DNA of 39,350 nucleotides from the NCBI GenBank assembly GCA_017631325.1, contig JAGBTM010000024.1:1-39350 (forward strand). The letters are read 5' to 3'. Source of the DNA: Clostridia bacterium (GTDB lineage: Bacteria; Bacillota; Clostridia; Oscillospirales; CAG-272). Below, one piece after another: positions 1 through 8,186 of this stretch. Within the stretch, counting starts at the first letter, position 1; the number at the start of each line of letters is the position of its first letter. Under the pieces are notes generated by a model. That model saw only the letters and a program-made list of their open reading frames with translations. It searched no databases and had not been told where the DNA came from. The translations under genes were made by a program, and so were the position numbers.

Positions 1-22
1 GATTTGTTCCCGATGACAGGAC

Positions 23-51
23 ACGTCGAGAGTGTCGTTTGTCTCAAACGA
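23..51. repeat. Left copy of a dispersed CACGTCGAG...GTCGTT motif, with hairpin
   Basis: The stretch cacgtcgag...gtcgtttgtct at about 22-44 recurs as cacgtcgag...gtcgttcgtct at about 1093-1115. In this copy gtcgttt-gtctc-aaacgac (33-51) forms a 7-bp hairpin. The two copies bracket the first gene, so they may be edges of a small mobile or insertion unit. That is inference. Confidence 0.4.
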
Positions 52-60
52 CAGATTCAA

Positions 61-220
61 GAATGAATTGCGCACGCGCACTCATGGAATGGCTTCGCAA
101 TGAATTACACCTGCGGACGTATAAGGGTCGGTGCGCAATTCAATTCATGGAGCGAAGCGAGAAATCATGATGTGAACTTGCGAGCATCAATTCATGACGG
201 CAACGCCGTCAAATCATTCT
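61..220. repeat. Array of short palindromes joined by AATTCAT-like linkers
   Basis: A run of short inverted repeats separated by ATGAATT, AATTCAT or ATGATTT linkers fills most of the space before the first gene. The clearest unit is gacggc-aac-gccgtc at 196-210 (6-bp stem, 3-nt loop). Others include gcgcacgcgc near 70, a gcttcgc unit near 93 and a gcgaagc unit near 152. The linker appears on both strands, so the whole array is roughly self-complementary. It has no ORF and no T-run, so it is not a simple terminator. It resembles REP-like or palindrome-cluster elements; the exact family is not known to me. Confidence 0.6.
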
Positions 221-240
221 AAATATTGAGGTAAAAGAAA

Positions 241-1020
241 ATGAATGAAACAAAGAAAATCACCACAAAGAAATTGCTTTCTTGGTTCGCATCCATTCTG
301 TTTCCTGTGTTCGCGATTGCTGTCGGCTGTTTTCTTCTTTTTGCTGACGCGGTGTTTAACATCTCATTTGCTGTAACTTATGTCATTGTTCCAATGGTTT
401 CCATCGCACTTCTTGCGTTGATTATTTTTGAGGTAAAAAAAGCACTTCCCAAAGTTATACTATCCGTTTTGGTATTGATTGCTTTTGTTGTTTCATTTTT
501 ATTTTCAAGTGCTGTTGGAACTTTTGAAATGCTTACACATAAACAGAATACGGAAATAGGAGAACGCTATACCGAAGTGTGTGAAGCATTTGTGTCGATG
601 CCAACTCTCGAAGAGGTAGGCAACTACACAAAGGTGGAGCACTACTATTATTTTTCAAGTTTCTTTGGCATTTTTACTTGCGATGCAGATACATTAATCG
701 TTCATTACGATTCAACGGAATATCAAGAGCAAAAAAACTTATTGGATAGTAAATATGTATTTCAAAAGGTCGAAATGACATCATGCGGATATACTTGCAA
801 TCCATTTGCTAAAATAAATGATTATTCGTTCCGAGTGTTAGATATTAACGAAGAATATGGCTTAGAAATAGATTATCCGAAGAGATTGGTTTTCATAGCT
901 ACAAATGATCAAGACAACTCGATTTCATACACAGCTTTTTACAATGATGATCTTGATTACATTGAGTCTTTGGAGGAGTTTCTGCTAAATGATTGCGGTT
1001 GGAAGCACATTATAAAGTAG
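241..1020 (+). CDS. Hypothetical membrane protein, N-terminal membrane domain plus soluble domain
   Basis: This is a 259-residue protein that I do not recognise. The first ~95 residues hold three to four hydrophobic segments (about 12-35, 43-62 and 70-95). The remaining ~160 residues are polar and rich in Tyr, Asp and Glu, and are probably an extracytoplasmic soluble domain. The start is supported by a GAGGT ribosome binding site about 10 nt upstream. It stands alone between two repeat-rich spacers and uses A/T-ending codons more than the genes after 4722, which fits an accessory or transferred segment. No catalytic motif is visible, so no function is assigned. Confidence 0.7.
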   Translation: MNETKKITTKKLLSWFASILFPVFAIAVGCFLLFADAVFNISFAVTYVIVPMVSIALLALIIFEVKKALPKVILSVLVLIAFVVSFLFSSAVGTFEMLTHKQNTEIGERYTEVCEAFVSMPTLEEVGNYTKVEHYYYFSSFFGIFTCDADTLIVHYDSTEYQEQKNLLDSKYVFQKVEMTSCGYTCNPFAKINDYSFRVLDINEEYGLEIDYPKRLVFIATNDQDNSISYTAFYNDDLDYIESLEEFLLNDCGWKHIIK

Positions 1021-1223
1021 TTGTGAAAATATACCTTTTGGCTTTACAACCCCCATTTTTGGCATAAAAATATACCTTTTGGTCTTATGACCCACGTCGA
1101 GTCCGTCGTTCGTCTGTCACGAAAATAAGCGATTTTGACCTTAAAATGGCACTTTTTTCGGCGTTTTAAGAGATTTTTGAGCAAAAAGATGTGTTTGAAA
1201 TCCAAAACACCTCGAAATCACAT

Positions 1224-1241
1224 AGGGACAAATGATGATTT
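1224..1241. repeat. Dispersed 18-bp repeat, copy 1
   Basis: The string agggacaaatgatgattt is present exactly here and again at 4593-4610, at the other end of the accessory segment. Both copies are intergenic. With the 40-bp repeat it suggests that these spacers come from one element family. Confidence 0.6.
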
Positions 1242-1250
1242 TGAGCGAAA

Positions 1251-1290
1251 CTCGAAACTTCAATTTACATCTGTTTGGTATAACATATCG
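1251..1290. repeat. 40-bp intergenic repeat, copy 1
   Basis: It begins ctcgaaacttcaatttaca and ends gtataacatatcg. It matches 2435-2474 with two mismatches in 40 positions (t/g and g/a). A TATAAC box lies near the 3' end, but no clear -35 box lies 16-18 bp upstream, so promoter activity is only possible. Confidence 0.75.
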
Positions 1291-1439
1291 TATAAAAACG
1301 GCAATTTGCAAACGAGAATCACCTAATTTTCTTAAAAAGCACAAGTGTCACAAAGTGTTATACAGTTGATATGTTTCCATGCACCAATTAATAGGATTCC
1401 GTAAAATAAGTTGTTATTAGTGTTTAGGAGGTAATTCAA

Positions 1440-2345
1440 ATGAAAAAGTTATTAGCTTTATGCTTGACGGCAGTTTTATGCTTATGCTGTCTTGCGTCGT
1501 GCAGTTCGTCAACCGTGAAAAATGAATGGTTTTCAGACGAACTATTAGAGAAATGCGAAGTTCCTCAATTACCTGAAATCAGCGATAAAGATTATTATTA
1601 TTCCTCAAGCAAAACATCATATGGAAATGGCTGGGACTTTAACTACATAGAATTCAAGGCAACCACTGAAGAAGTCAGAGAATACGCAAGAGTTGTATAT
1701 GAGTATCTAAAGGAACAGAATTTTGAGTATTTGGGTACAAGAGGTGGACAAAAATCATCTCTTGCAGGAGCATTTGCTACTGATTATTTTAGAAATACAA
1801 CTTCATTCGGTGAGTGTTATTCTACCAATTACGCAGAGAATTATATTTTCGTATACTCAAATGATAAGGACACTTCCGATGGAATTACGTTTAACGAAAT
1901 TTTAATAACTTCGGTAGATTACAATACAGTGAGATATGACGGCGAGGATGTGAGTGTTAATGCTAAAATTGGCATTAAGAATGGAGCACGCTATGCATTA
2001 CAAGAAAGCGAAATAAACTATCCTATTGGCGAATTGATTACAACTTATTGGTTTTTCCATTCAGGTTTTATCGATGGGAAAGAAGTCATTCTGTATGATA
2101 AATATGATGATGGTTTAACTGTAAACACAAGTTATTATCTTATGATTTTCAATGATGATTATACAGGAAAGTATAGATTCAAAGGAGCTACAAAAACATT
2201 TATTTGGACAACGCTTGATGATACAAGCGTTCAAGTGGAGTTTTCCGATGATACAAATGGAACTGCAACGCTTGTTGATGATTATCGTATGAGGTTTACT
2301 TATGGTGATTTAACGATCATTTATGATGTTAGTTGGGGACCATAA
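1440..2345 (+). CDS. Hypothetical lipoprotein
   Basis: This 301-residue protein has a classic lipoprotein signal: basic MKK, a hydrophobic stretch rich in Leu and Cys, then a lipobox ending L-A-S-C at about residues 18-21. It is therefore probably anchored to the outer face of the membrane. The mature part is rich in Tyr, Asp and Ser; the C-terminal ~90 residues have the alternating pattern of beta strands (LIPOCALIN-like or DUF-type beta sandwich is possible, not shown). A strong AGGAGG ribosome binding site lies 8 nt before the ATG. It sits between the two 40-bp repeat copies. I do not recognise the family. Confidence 0.8.
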   Translation: MKKLLALCLTAVLCLCCLASCSSSTVKNEWFSDELLEKCEVPQLPEISDKDYYYSSSKTSYGNGWDFNYIEFKATTEEVREYARVVYEYLKEQNFEYLGTRGGQKSSLAGAFATDYFRNTTSFGECYSTNYAENYIFVYSNDKDTSDGITFNEILITSVDYNTVRYDGEDVSVNAKIGIKNGARYALQESEINYPIGELITTYWFFHSGFIDGKEVILYDKYDDGLTVNTSYYLMIFNDDYTGKYRFKGATKTFIWTTLDDTSVQVEFSDDTNGTATLVDDYRMRFTYGDLTIIYDVSWGP

Positions 2346-2434
2346 CCATTATGTTTCCTATAACGAACATAAAATAATGAAATGCAAAAAATGCCCAAAA
2401 TTTTAGTTGAAGCAAATGTAATTTTCGAGCAAGC

Positions 2435-2474
2435 CTCGAAACTTCAATTTACAGCTGTTTAGTATAACATATCG
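2435..2474. repeat. 40-bp intergenic repeat, copy 2
   Basis: This is the second copy of the 1251-1290 repeat (38 of 40 positions identical). It ends 18 nt before the start codon of the PP-loop gene, so it would overlap that gene's promoter or leader. The TATAAC box is conserved in both copies. Confidence 0.75.
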
Positions 2475-2492
2475 AAGAAAAAAGGAATTGCC

Positions 2493-3881
2493 ATGTACGA
2501 CATTCAAAGCAGATGGAAGCTTGAAGGCAATATTTTGAGATATTACGGCTTGAGAAATCAGCCTAATATGTTCAAAAATACTGTTAAGCTTACCAAAAAG
2601 CAAAAAACAATTATTAAAAAGCTTCCCTGCGGATTGACAAATAGCGAGATTACTATCTTGAAAAATCTCGTAGGCGCACAGATTGTGAAATTCGAAAGCA
2701 AAAGGGTAATTCCCTCGAGCTTGGATGATGCAAAATTTTGCAAAACGTGTATAGCAAATGATTTTATGATTCCCGGCATTGAATTTGATGCAGAGGGCCG
2801 GTGTCCGATCTGTCGGTCCGCAGAAAAAACAAAAAATCTAAAAAGCATCGTTCCGATTATGAATACATTCCCGAGATCAAAAAAATCGCGCTTTGACGTT
2901 GCCGTATTTTACACAGGTGGTAAGGACTCTACCTACTTACTGTACTATTTGTCCAAGACTTTAAATCTTCGTGTGTTAGCACTTACTTGGGAAATTCCCT
3001 ATATGTCCGAATGTGCAAAGAAAAGCATTGAAAATGCCAAACAATCACTTAATTCGGTTGAATTTATCAGTCGCAAAATTTCAAATGATGATTTAAGGAA
3101 GATATATAAAAAGCTATACTCTTTGAGCGAAAACACCTGTGCCTGTCCCTCTCTTGCGTACGTATTGTTTTATCCCGAGCTTGTTGCAAACAAAGTGCCA
3201 TATTTTGTTGCGGGGAATGAGCCAGCACAGTTACTCGGCTTATATTTCAATCATATGGCACCTCAAATTGCTTACACGTTTTCTCAAAACAAATTGCTGA
3301 ATTTCTTCTTGAACATCGGTAGAATTTTAACGTTTCACCCGCCTTTGAAAAAAGGGCAATTTCATACCCTTGCCACAATGAAACAGCTCGCATACGGCGA
3401 TAGCAAGATTAAGAATTTGGCAGGATATTCCAACCAACTCGTCTATAACATCTGCGAAGCGATTAAAGAAGTTTCGAATATTCTGAACCCCTTAAAGAGA
3501 GCGATCCGCTCATCCTCTTGGTCGGGCAATATTCCCGCATTTGTGCAAGTGGATTTTGATGAAATATGCGGTGGTGTTTATGAGTGGAAAAAAATAAAGG
3601 ATACTATCATTCGTGAATGCGGTTGGGTTGCTCCCGAAGAACTTGACAAAGGATTACATACAAGCTGTAAAATTGAAAAATGCAAGGAGCATTCGCAATT
3701 TGCAAGATTTTATCATATGAGAAGCGCGATGATTCCATTCAGCGCACTTGAAATTGCAATTGCGAGCCGAAGCAATAATTTATCCCGAGTGGAAGCATTG
3801 GCGGAGTTAAAAGCCTCACTTGGCTTTTCGCTTGATGAAATACCCGAGTGTGCAATCATGCGGGAGTATTTTGAATCATGA
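2493..3881 (+). CDS. PP-loop ATPase (adenine nucleotide alpha hydrolase) with zinc ribbon
   Basis: This 462-residue protein has a PP-loop nucleotide-binding motif, YTGGKDS at about 140-146, the signature of enzymes that adenylate a substrate before adding N or S. Just upstream is a four-cysteine ribbon (C83, C86, C104, C107) with PGIEFDAEG between the pairs, the arrangement known from WbpG-type N-acetyl sugar amidotransferases. A further pair of cysteines (CKIEKC) lies near the C-terminus. The N-terminal ~80 residues are an extra basic region. The gene overlaps the next one by 4 nt (ATGA), implying translational coupling. Substrate is unknown: a sugar amidotransferase, a tRNA-modifying or a sulfur-transfer enzyme are all possible. 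The flavodoxin/ferredoxin partner argues for a redox-linked reaction. Confidence 0.75.
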   Translation: MYDIQSRWKLEGNILRYYGLRNQPNMFKNTVKLTKKQKTIIKKLPCGLTNSEITILKNLVGAQIVKFESKRVIPSSLDDAKFCKTCIANDFMIPGIEFDAEGRCPICRSAEKTKNLKSIVPIMNTFPRSKKSRFDVAVFYTGGKDSTYLLYYLSKTLNLRVLALTWEIPYMSECAKKSIENAKQSLNSVEFISRKISNDDLRKIYKKLYSLSENTCACPSLAYVLFYPELVANKVPYFVAGNEPAQLLGLYFNHMAPQIAYTFSQNKLLNFFLNIGRILTFHPPLKKGQFHTLATMKQLAYGDSKIKNLAGYSNQLVYNICEAIKEVSNILNPLKRAIRSSSWSGNIPAFVQVDFDEICGGVYEWKKIKDTIIRECGWVAPEELDKGLHTSCKIEKCKEHSQFARFYHMRSAMIPFSALEIAIASRSNNLSRVEALAELKASLGFSLDEIPECAIMREYFES

Positions 3882-4561
3882 ACGCAGTAGTTTTTTATTC
3901 AAATACATGTCAGAGCAAGGCAATCGCGACGTACTTTGCAAATCAATTAGGATATCCGCTTGCAGATATGGAAACAAAATGTGCGGAGCATTATCAAAAT
4001 CTCGTTCTTGTATTTCCTGTGCACTGTCAAAATATTCCCGATATCGTAAAGGTTTTTTTGAAGAATATATCAGTTGACAATCTAACGGTTATTGCTACGT
4101 ACGGAAAAATGTGCTGTGGGAATGTGCTATGTGAAATTCAAAAAAACTATCAAAAGAATATTGTTGCGGGAGCGTATATCCCTACAAAACACTCCTACAT
4201 AGACAATGACGATGTTTTCTGTGATTTTGACAAATTAGAGCCCATCGTTGAAAAAGTCAAAGAGCCTTCATATATACAACTCCCAAAGCTTTATAAAAAT
4301 CCTTTGGCTGATGTTTTTCCAAAACTAAGAAGTAGGCTTGGACTCACGATACAAAGAAGCGCAGATTGCAGTGGGTGCAATCTTTGCGCCGAGCGCTGCT
4401 CCTTTGGAGCGATACAATCGGGCATAACAAATCGCAAGTGCATTAGATGTTTGAAGTGTGTTGAAGCCTGCCCACGTCAAGCCCTAAAAATCAAGCTGGG
4501 TTTGCCGTTAAAGCTATATTTACGCAAGAAAAAAGCAAACGAACTTATCATTTATATTTGA
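3878..4561 (+). CDS. EFR1-like flavodoxin/ferredoxin fusion protein
   Basis: In this 227-residue protein the first ~110 residues look like a flavodoxin-like domain (FYSNTCQSKAIA in place of the FMN phosphate loop, then hydrophobic strands such as LVLVFPVH). The C-terminal part has two complete 4Fe-4S motifs: CSGCNLCAERC at about 163-173 and CIRCLKCVEACP at about 187-198. Such EFR1-type proteins are common in anaerobic Clostridia and carry electrons. The start overlaps the stop of the PP-loop gene by 4 nt, so it probably supplies electrons to that enzyme or acts on the same substrate (inference). The C-terminal tail is basic. Confidence 0.8.
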   Translation: MNAVVFYSNTCQSKAIATYFANQLGYPLADMETKCAEHYQNLVLVFPVHCQNIPDIVKVFLKNISVDNLTVIATYGKMCCGNVLCEIQKNYQKNIVAGAYIPTKHSYIDNDDVFCDFDKLEPIVEKVKEPSYIQLPKLYKNPLADVFPKLRSRLGLTIQRSADCSGCNLCAERCSFGAIQSGITNRKCIRCLKCVEACPRQALKIKLGLPLKLYLRKKKANELIIYI

Positions 4562-4592
4562 ATGATATATTTCCGAAAACTGCTCAAAAATC

Positions 4593-4610
4593 AGGGACAA
4601 ATGATGATTT
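4593..4610. repeat. Dispersed 18-bp repeat, copy 2
   Basis: This is an exact match to 1224-1241. It lies in the 160-nt spacer after the EFR1-like gene. The same spacer also repeats a short ccccc-attttt string seen near 1050 and holds a TTGACA box (4664-4669) without a good -10 partner. Confidence 0.6.
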
Positions 4611-4721
4611 CCACCTGTAATTTTGAGACTTTAAAGTATTACACCCCCCATTTTTAACCGAGTTTGACAAAATTATATAAACAACCGAAATCTACAAAAA
4701 TTAAAAGATGATTTACAAAAA

Positions 4722-5366
4722 ATGAAAAAAATCATTTTGATTGGCGATTCAATACGTATGGGCTACGACAAATACGTCAAGGACGCTCTTGCCGGCACTG
4801 CAGAGGTTTATTACCCCGAGGAAAACTGCCGCTTTGCACAGTATACGCTCCGCTATCTTCACGACTGGAAGAAAAGGCTCGAATGGCCCGAGAATGCAGA
4901 CCTGGTGCATTGGAACGCGGGCCTTTGGGACGTTGCCGAAATTTACGGTGACGAGCCTATGTCCTCTCTTGCACACTACGCCGATATGGTCCGTCGTATT
5001 GACGCGCGTATTCGCCTGCTATTCCCCAAGGCAAAAATAGTATTCGCCACGTCTACGGCCATTCGCGAAGAGGGCTATACGGGCATATTCAAGCGTCACA
5101 ACGCCGTGATAGAGCGATTCAACGCGACAGCGCTAAACGTCCTAGCTGACACAGACACCGTCATTAACGACCTTTACGCACATACCGTGTCCGTTCCCAC
5201 TGAGTGCTGCTCAGATATGACACACTACAACACGCCCGAGGGCGCAGCATATATGGGCAACAGGGTGCTCTCGGTAATCTGTCCCTTGCTTAACATTTCC
5301 GCTTCGGAAATAAAGTTAGAGAACTTCACTCTTGAAAATTATTCTGCTGATAATATCGGCTTCTAA
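4722..5366 (+). CDS. SGNH/GDSL-family hydrolase
   Basis: This 214-residue protein has the four-block layout of SGNH esterases: IGDSIRMG near the N-terminus (nucleophile S10), WNAGLWD around 64-70 (block III Asn), and the acid/base pair in SDMTHYN (D165, H168). The family hydrolyses ester bonds, typically acetyl or acyl groups on carbohydrates or lipids. There is no signal peptide, so it is probably cytoplasmic. The ribosome binding site is weak. The sequence style changes here towards more GC-rich codons, marking the end of the accessory segment. Its substrate cannot be deduced; the GH88 enzyme further on makes a carbohydrate deacetylase plausible. Confidence 0.85.
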   Translation: MKKIILIGDSIRMGYDKYVKDALAGTAEVYYPEENCRFAQYTLRYLHDWKKRLEWPENADLVHWNAGLWDVAEIYGDEPMSSLAHYADMVRRIDARIRLLFPKAKIVFATSTAIREEGYTGIFKRHNAVIERFNATALNVLADTDTVINDLYAHTVSVPTECCSDMTHYNTPEGAAYMGNRVLSVICPLLNISASEIKLENFTLENYSADNIGF

Positions 5367-5456
5367 AATCATACAAGCATATATAAAGCCATAGGCTTTA
5401 ATCACCGCATGGCAAACCCAACGCAAACCGCAAGGCTCAAATAACGGTGGATTATT

Positions 5457-5831
5457 ATGAATATAAAAAGGATAATAACGTTCTTCGTTTCTTCTCTTTT
5501 CACGCTTTTCGCCCTGCCGATTTTGGCGCTTAACCTGCTTAGACCTATCGACGTTTTGGGTGGACTTCTGGGTTTAATGTTTACCATTAACCCGCTTGTC
5601 TCGGTGTGGCTCGGTGCGCTCTCAGGCAAGGATATACGGCATCTTTGGTGGTTTTCGCCCACGTTTTCGATACTCTTTTTGCTCGGATTTTGGCTCTCTA
5701 TTGGCCAAATAGTGCTTGATTTGACAATCTATGCTTGCATTTATATGGTTTTAGGTCTCGTATCCTTGGTTATATCGAATATCGTTTGCTCAAAAATTAA
5801 CTCAAAAAATCAAAAACAAAATTTAATTTAA
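5457..5831 (+). CDS. Small hypothetical membrane protein
   Basis: The product has 124 residues with three to four hydrophobic segments (about 4-26, 30-52, 62-85 and 88-113) and a short basic, Asn/Gln/Lys-rich tail. No family is recognised. It lies 21 nt before the AEC transporter gene in the same direction, so co-transcription is likely and a link to membrane transport possible. Confidence 0.65.
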   Translation: MNIKRIITFFVSSLFTLFALPILALNLLRPIDVLGGLLGLMFTINPLVSVWLGALSGKDIRHLWWFSPTFSILFLLGFWLSIGQIVLDLTIYACIYMVLGLVSLVISNIVCSKINSKNQKQNLI

Positions 5832-5852
5832 ATGAAAGCTAGGCCCTGATTT

Positions 5853-6782
5853 ATGATACCGTACCTGCTTTTTTACAAAATCGTGCAGCTGTTTATCTTT
5901 ATGCTTCTAGGATTTCTTATAGTCAAGCTGAAGCTTCTTAAGAGCGAGGACGCTGCCGTACTCTCAAAAATATCTATTTATATCCTTATGCCCGCGGCCA
6001 TAATTTCGGCCTACGACGTAGAGGTTACCGAGGCAATATCAAGCGGTCTTGTTCTGGCCTTTGGCGCGGCATTTTTGATACATCTTTTGCTTCTTCTGGT
6101 TGACCTCATATACAAGAAAACGCTCCGTCCAAGCGGCGCCGAGCGTGCTTCGGCTGTGTATTCAAACGCAGGAAATATTATAATCCCCCTTGTCTCGTTT
6201 ATTCTCGGCTCGGAGTGGATTATATATACCACGGCTTTTTTGTCGGTCCAGCTTCTGTTTCTCTTTACTCACGGCGAGCGCCTGTTTAAAGAAGACAAAT
6301 CGATAAGCATAAAGAAAATTATACTTAATCCAAATATTTTGGCTATTGCAGCAGGCTTGATTATGATACTCTCTTCCCTCAGGCTCCCCTCTATCGTGGG
6401 CGAGGTTGCAGACGCGCTCGGCTCGATGGTGGGTACCGTCGGTATGCTTATAGCAGGTATGGCTATGGCGTCCGTTGACTTTGGGGCGGTGTTCAAAACG
6501 AAGAGCGTATATATTTGCTCGGCTGTCAGAATGCTCGTTTGTCCTCTTTTGGTGTTTGTACTGCTCAAGGGCATTCTCGCTCTGCCATTTTTGAGTATCG
6601 AGAATGCCGAGAGCATTCTTCTTATATCCTATCTTGCCGCCATGACACCGGCCGCCGCAACGATAACCCAGTTCTCAAAGCTTTATAAGAGCGGTGAGGA
6701 CATCTCGGTATCCATCAACGCTCTCACAACACTGCTCGGCATTTTAACGATGCCGCTGTTCGTTATGCTCTTTCAACTTTAA
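5853..6782 (+). CDS. AEC (auxin efflux carrier) family transporter
   Basis: This 309-residue, almost wholly hydrophobic protein has about ten membrane segments in two halves separated by a short charged loop (around residues 145-155, KEDKSISIKK). The first half has MPAAIISAYDV and, after YSNAGN, a glycine/proline break typical of Mem_trans proteins; the last segments have MTPAAATI. The length is normal for bacterial AEC members, which export or exchange organic acids such as malate in characterised cases. The substrate here is unknown. It is probably co-transcribed with the small membrane protein before it. Confidence 0.85.
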   Translation: MIPYLLFYKIVQLFIFMLLGFLIVKLKLLKSEDAAVLSKISIYILMPAAIISAYDVEVTEAISSGLVLAFGAAFLIHLLLLLVDLIYKKTLRPSGAERASAVYSNAGNIIIPLVSFILGSEWIIYTTAFLSVQLLFLFTHGERLFKEDKSISIKKIILNPNILAIAAGLIMILSSLRLPSIVGEVADALGSMVGTVGMLIAGMAMASVDFGAVFKTKSVYICSAVRMLVCPLLVFVLLKGILALPFLSIENAESILLISYLAAMTPAAATITQFSKLYKSGEDISVSINALTTLLGILTMPLFVMLFQL

Positions 6783-6877
6783 CTTATAAAGCTCGTAGAG
6801 TTGTTTATTATAACTCGGAAAATCTCAAAAAAAATCCATCAAATGCAAATCATCATTTACAAAAACGGAGAAAAAAT

Positions 6878-7369
6878 ATGAAAAGACTTAAGCTCATTAA
6901 CTCTATCGTTTTTTCGTTTTACACGCTGGAGGCACTCTTTTCAATAGCACTTGCCGTGATGTCGTACGTCTTTATCAGGACCACCCAAGGCCCCGACACC
7001 TCGCGCGAATTAAACTTTGGCGTAGCGCTCACTCTCGGCATTTTCGCTGTTTTTATCGTCATATTCTCACTGTTTGCTCTCCTCAAGATTATCACTGCCG
7101 TGCTAAAGCTTATCGACCTTATTAAGAACGTTCGCTCCCTGGCTGTCGCATGCATGGTGTTTGACGGACTTTTCGCCTCCCTTTACACTCTGCTTATACT
7201 TGAAGCCGGTGATGATGCGTCCTACGTCATGGTGCCGTTTCTCGTACTGTCGCTGCTCTCACTTTTGCTCAATTTGATTTCGCTCGGCGACAAGCTCAGA
7301 AATCCGCTGAAATATTATGTAAACCCACTACTAACGAGGACCGACGATGGACAGAATACTCTTAATTGA
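6878..7369 (+). CDS. Hypothetical four-helix membrane protein
   Basis: The 163-residue protein has four hydrophobic segments (about 8-32, 46-72, 82-108 and 114-138) and a polar C-terminus. A GGAG ribosome binding site lies about 9 nt before the ATG. Its 3' end overlaps the start of the exonuclease gene by 23 nt in another frame, so the two are co-transcribed and perhaps translationally coupled. No motif suggests a function. Confidence 0.65.
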   Translation: MKRLKLINSIVFSFYTLEALFSIALAVMSYVFIRTTQGPDTSRELNFGVALTLGIFAVFIVIFSLFALLKIITAVLKLIDLIKNVRSLAVACMVFDGLFASLYTLLILEAGDDASYVMVPFLVLSLLSLLLNLISLGDKLRNPLKYYVNPLLTRTDDGQNTLN

Positions 7370-8186
7370 CGGGCATAATCTGCTCTTTCAGATGTTCTTC
7401 GGCATGCCCTCGAGAATACCCTCAAGGGACGGGCGAGACATAAGAGGCGTGGTCGGTTTTGTGGGAGGCGTACTCAGGCTGATAAGAATGATAAGTCCCA
7501 CGCACGCGGCCGTGATTTTCGACAAGGAAACACACAACCCAAGGTGCGATATACTTGAAGACTACAAGGCAAACCGTCCCGATTACAGCGCGCTTCCCGA
7601 GGACCAAAACCCTTTTTCGATACTTGCAGAGGTGTTTTCCGCGCTTGACGTTATGGGAATTGCACACATCGAGGCCGACGGCTGTGAGTGCGACGATATA
7701 ATCTCATCATATGCACATAAATACGGTGGTGAATGCGAGGTTTACGTATCCTCCTACGACAGCGACTTTTTTCAGCTGATAACCGACAAGGTTAAGATAA
7801 TAAGATACAGAGGCGATAACACCGTAATATGCGACGAAGAGTACATATTAAAGAAATTCTCAACACGTCCATCACTTTATGCCGATGCTAAGGCTCTTTT
7901 CGGTGACAGCTCAGACAATATAGGGGGAATAGTTGGCGTAGGCCCAAAGACCGCGGCAAAAATCGTAAACGCTTACGGATCTGTTGAAAAAATGCTCTCT
8001 GACACCGCAGCAATAGACAACGAAAAGTACAGGACCCTGATAGAAGAAAACGCCGAAAAAATTCATCGTAACCTCACCCTCATACGCCTTGACGGACACT
8101 CACCCCTGCCGTTCACTAAAGAAGAAATGCTGATTTCCTATCCAATGCCAAGAACAACCGACGTTATAATAAGGCTTGGACTTTAA
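7347..8186 (+). CDS. Stand-alone 5'-3' exonuclease (PolA N-domain/FEN type)
   Basis: This 279-residue protein matches the 5' nuclease domain of DNA polymerase I without the polymerase part. Metal-site acidic residues are visible: LIDGHN (D8), IFDKE (D59), GCECDDI (E114, D116, D117), SYDSD (D138, D140) and GDSSDN (D187, D190). A helix-three-turn-helix DNA-binding motif, GVGPKTAA, follows at about 197-204. The conserved EDYKANR substrate-binding string is present. The family removes RNA primers or flaps. The start overlaps the previous gene by 23 nt, but IDGHN requires this start. It has a GAGG ribosome binding site. Confidence 0.9.
   Translation: MDRILLIDGHNLLFQMFFGMPSRIPSRDGRDIRGVVGFVGGVLRLIRMISPTHAAVIFDKETHNPRCDILEDYKANRPDYSALPEDQNPFSILAEVFSALDVMGIAHIEADGCECDDIISSYAHKYGGECEVYVSSYDSDFFQLITDKVKIIRYRGDNTVICDEEYILKKFSTRPSLYADAKALFGDSSDNIGGIVGVGPKTAAKIVNAYGSVEKMLSDTAAIDNEKYRTLIEENAEKIHRNLTLIRLDGHSPLPFTKEEMLISYPMPRTTDVIIRLGL

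Larger units (their letters stand above)
1021..1439. other. Repeat-rich intergenic region, no convincing gene
   Basis: This 419-nt spacer holds an exact 16-bp direct repeat, aaaatataccttttgg, at 1026-1041 and 1067-1082. It also holds the second CACGTCGAG motif (about 1093), an 18-bp string shared with 4593-4610, and the left copy of a 40-bp repeat (1251-1290). Short open frames exist on both strands (for example 1135-1326) but lack a ribosome binding site and any recognisable protein pattern. Confidence 0.6.

Noticed and set aside
1135-1344. Overlapping open frames of 63 and 67 residues on both strands
   Set aside because: No ribosome binding site, no domain pattern, and they cross the 18-bp and 40-bp repeats, so they are chance frames in repeat sequence.
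4664-4669. TTGACA as -35 box of the SGNH hydrolase gene
   Set aside because: No acceptable -10 box 16-18 bp downstream (sequence there is gaaatc).
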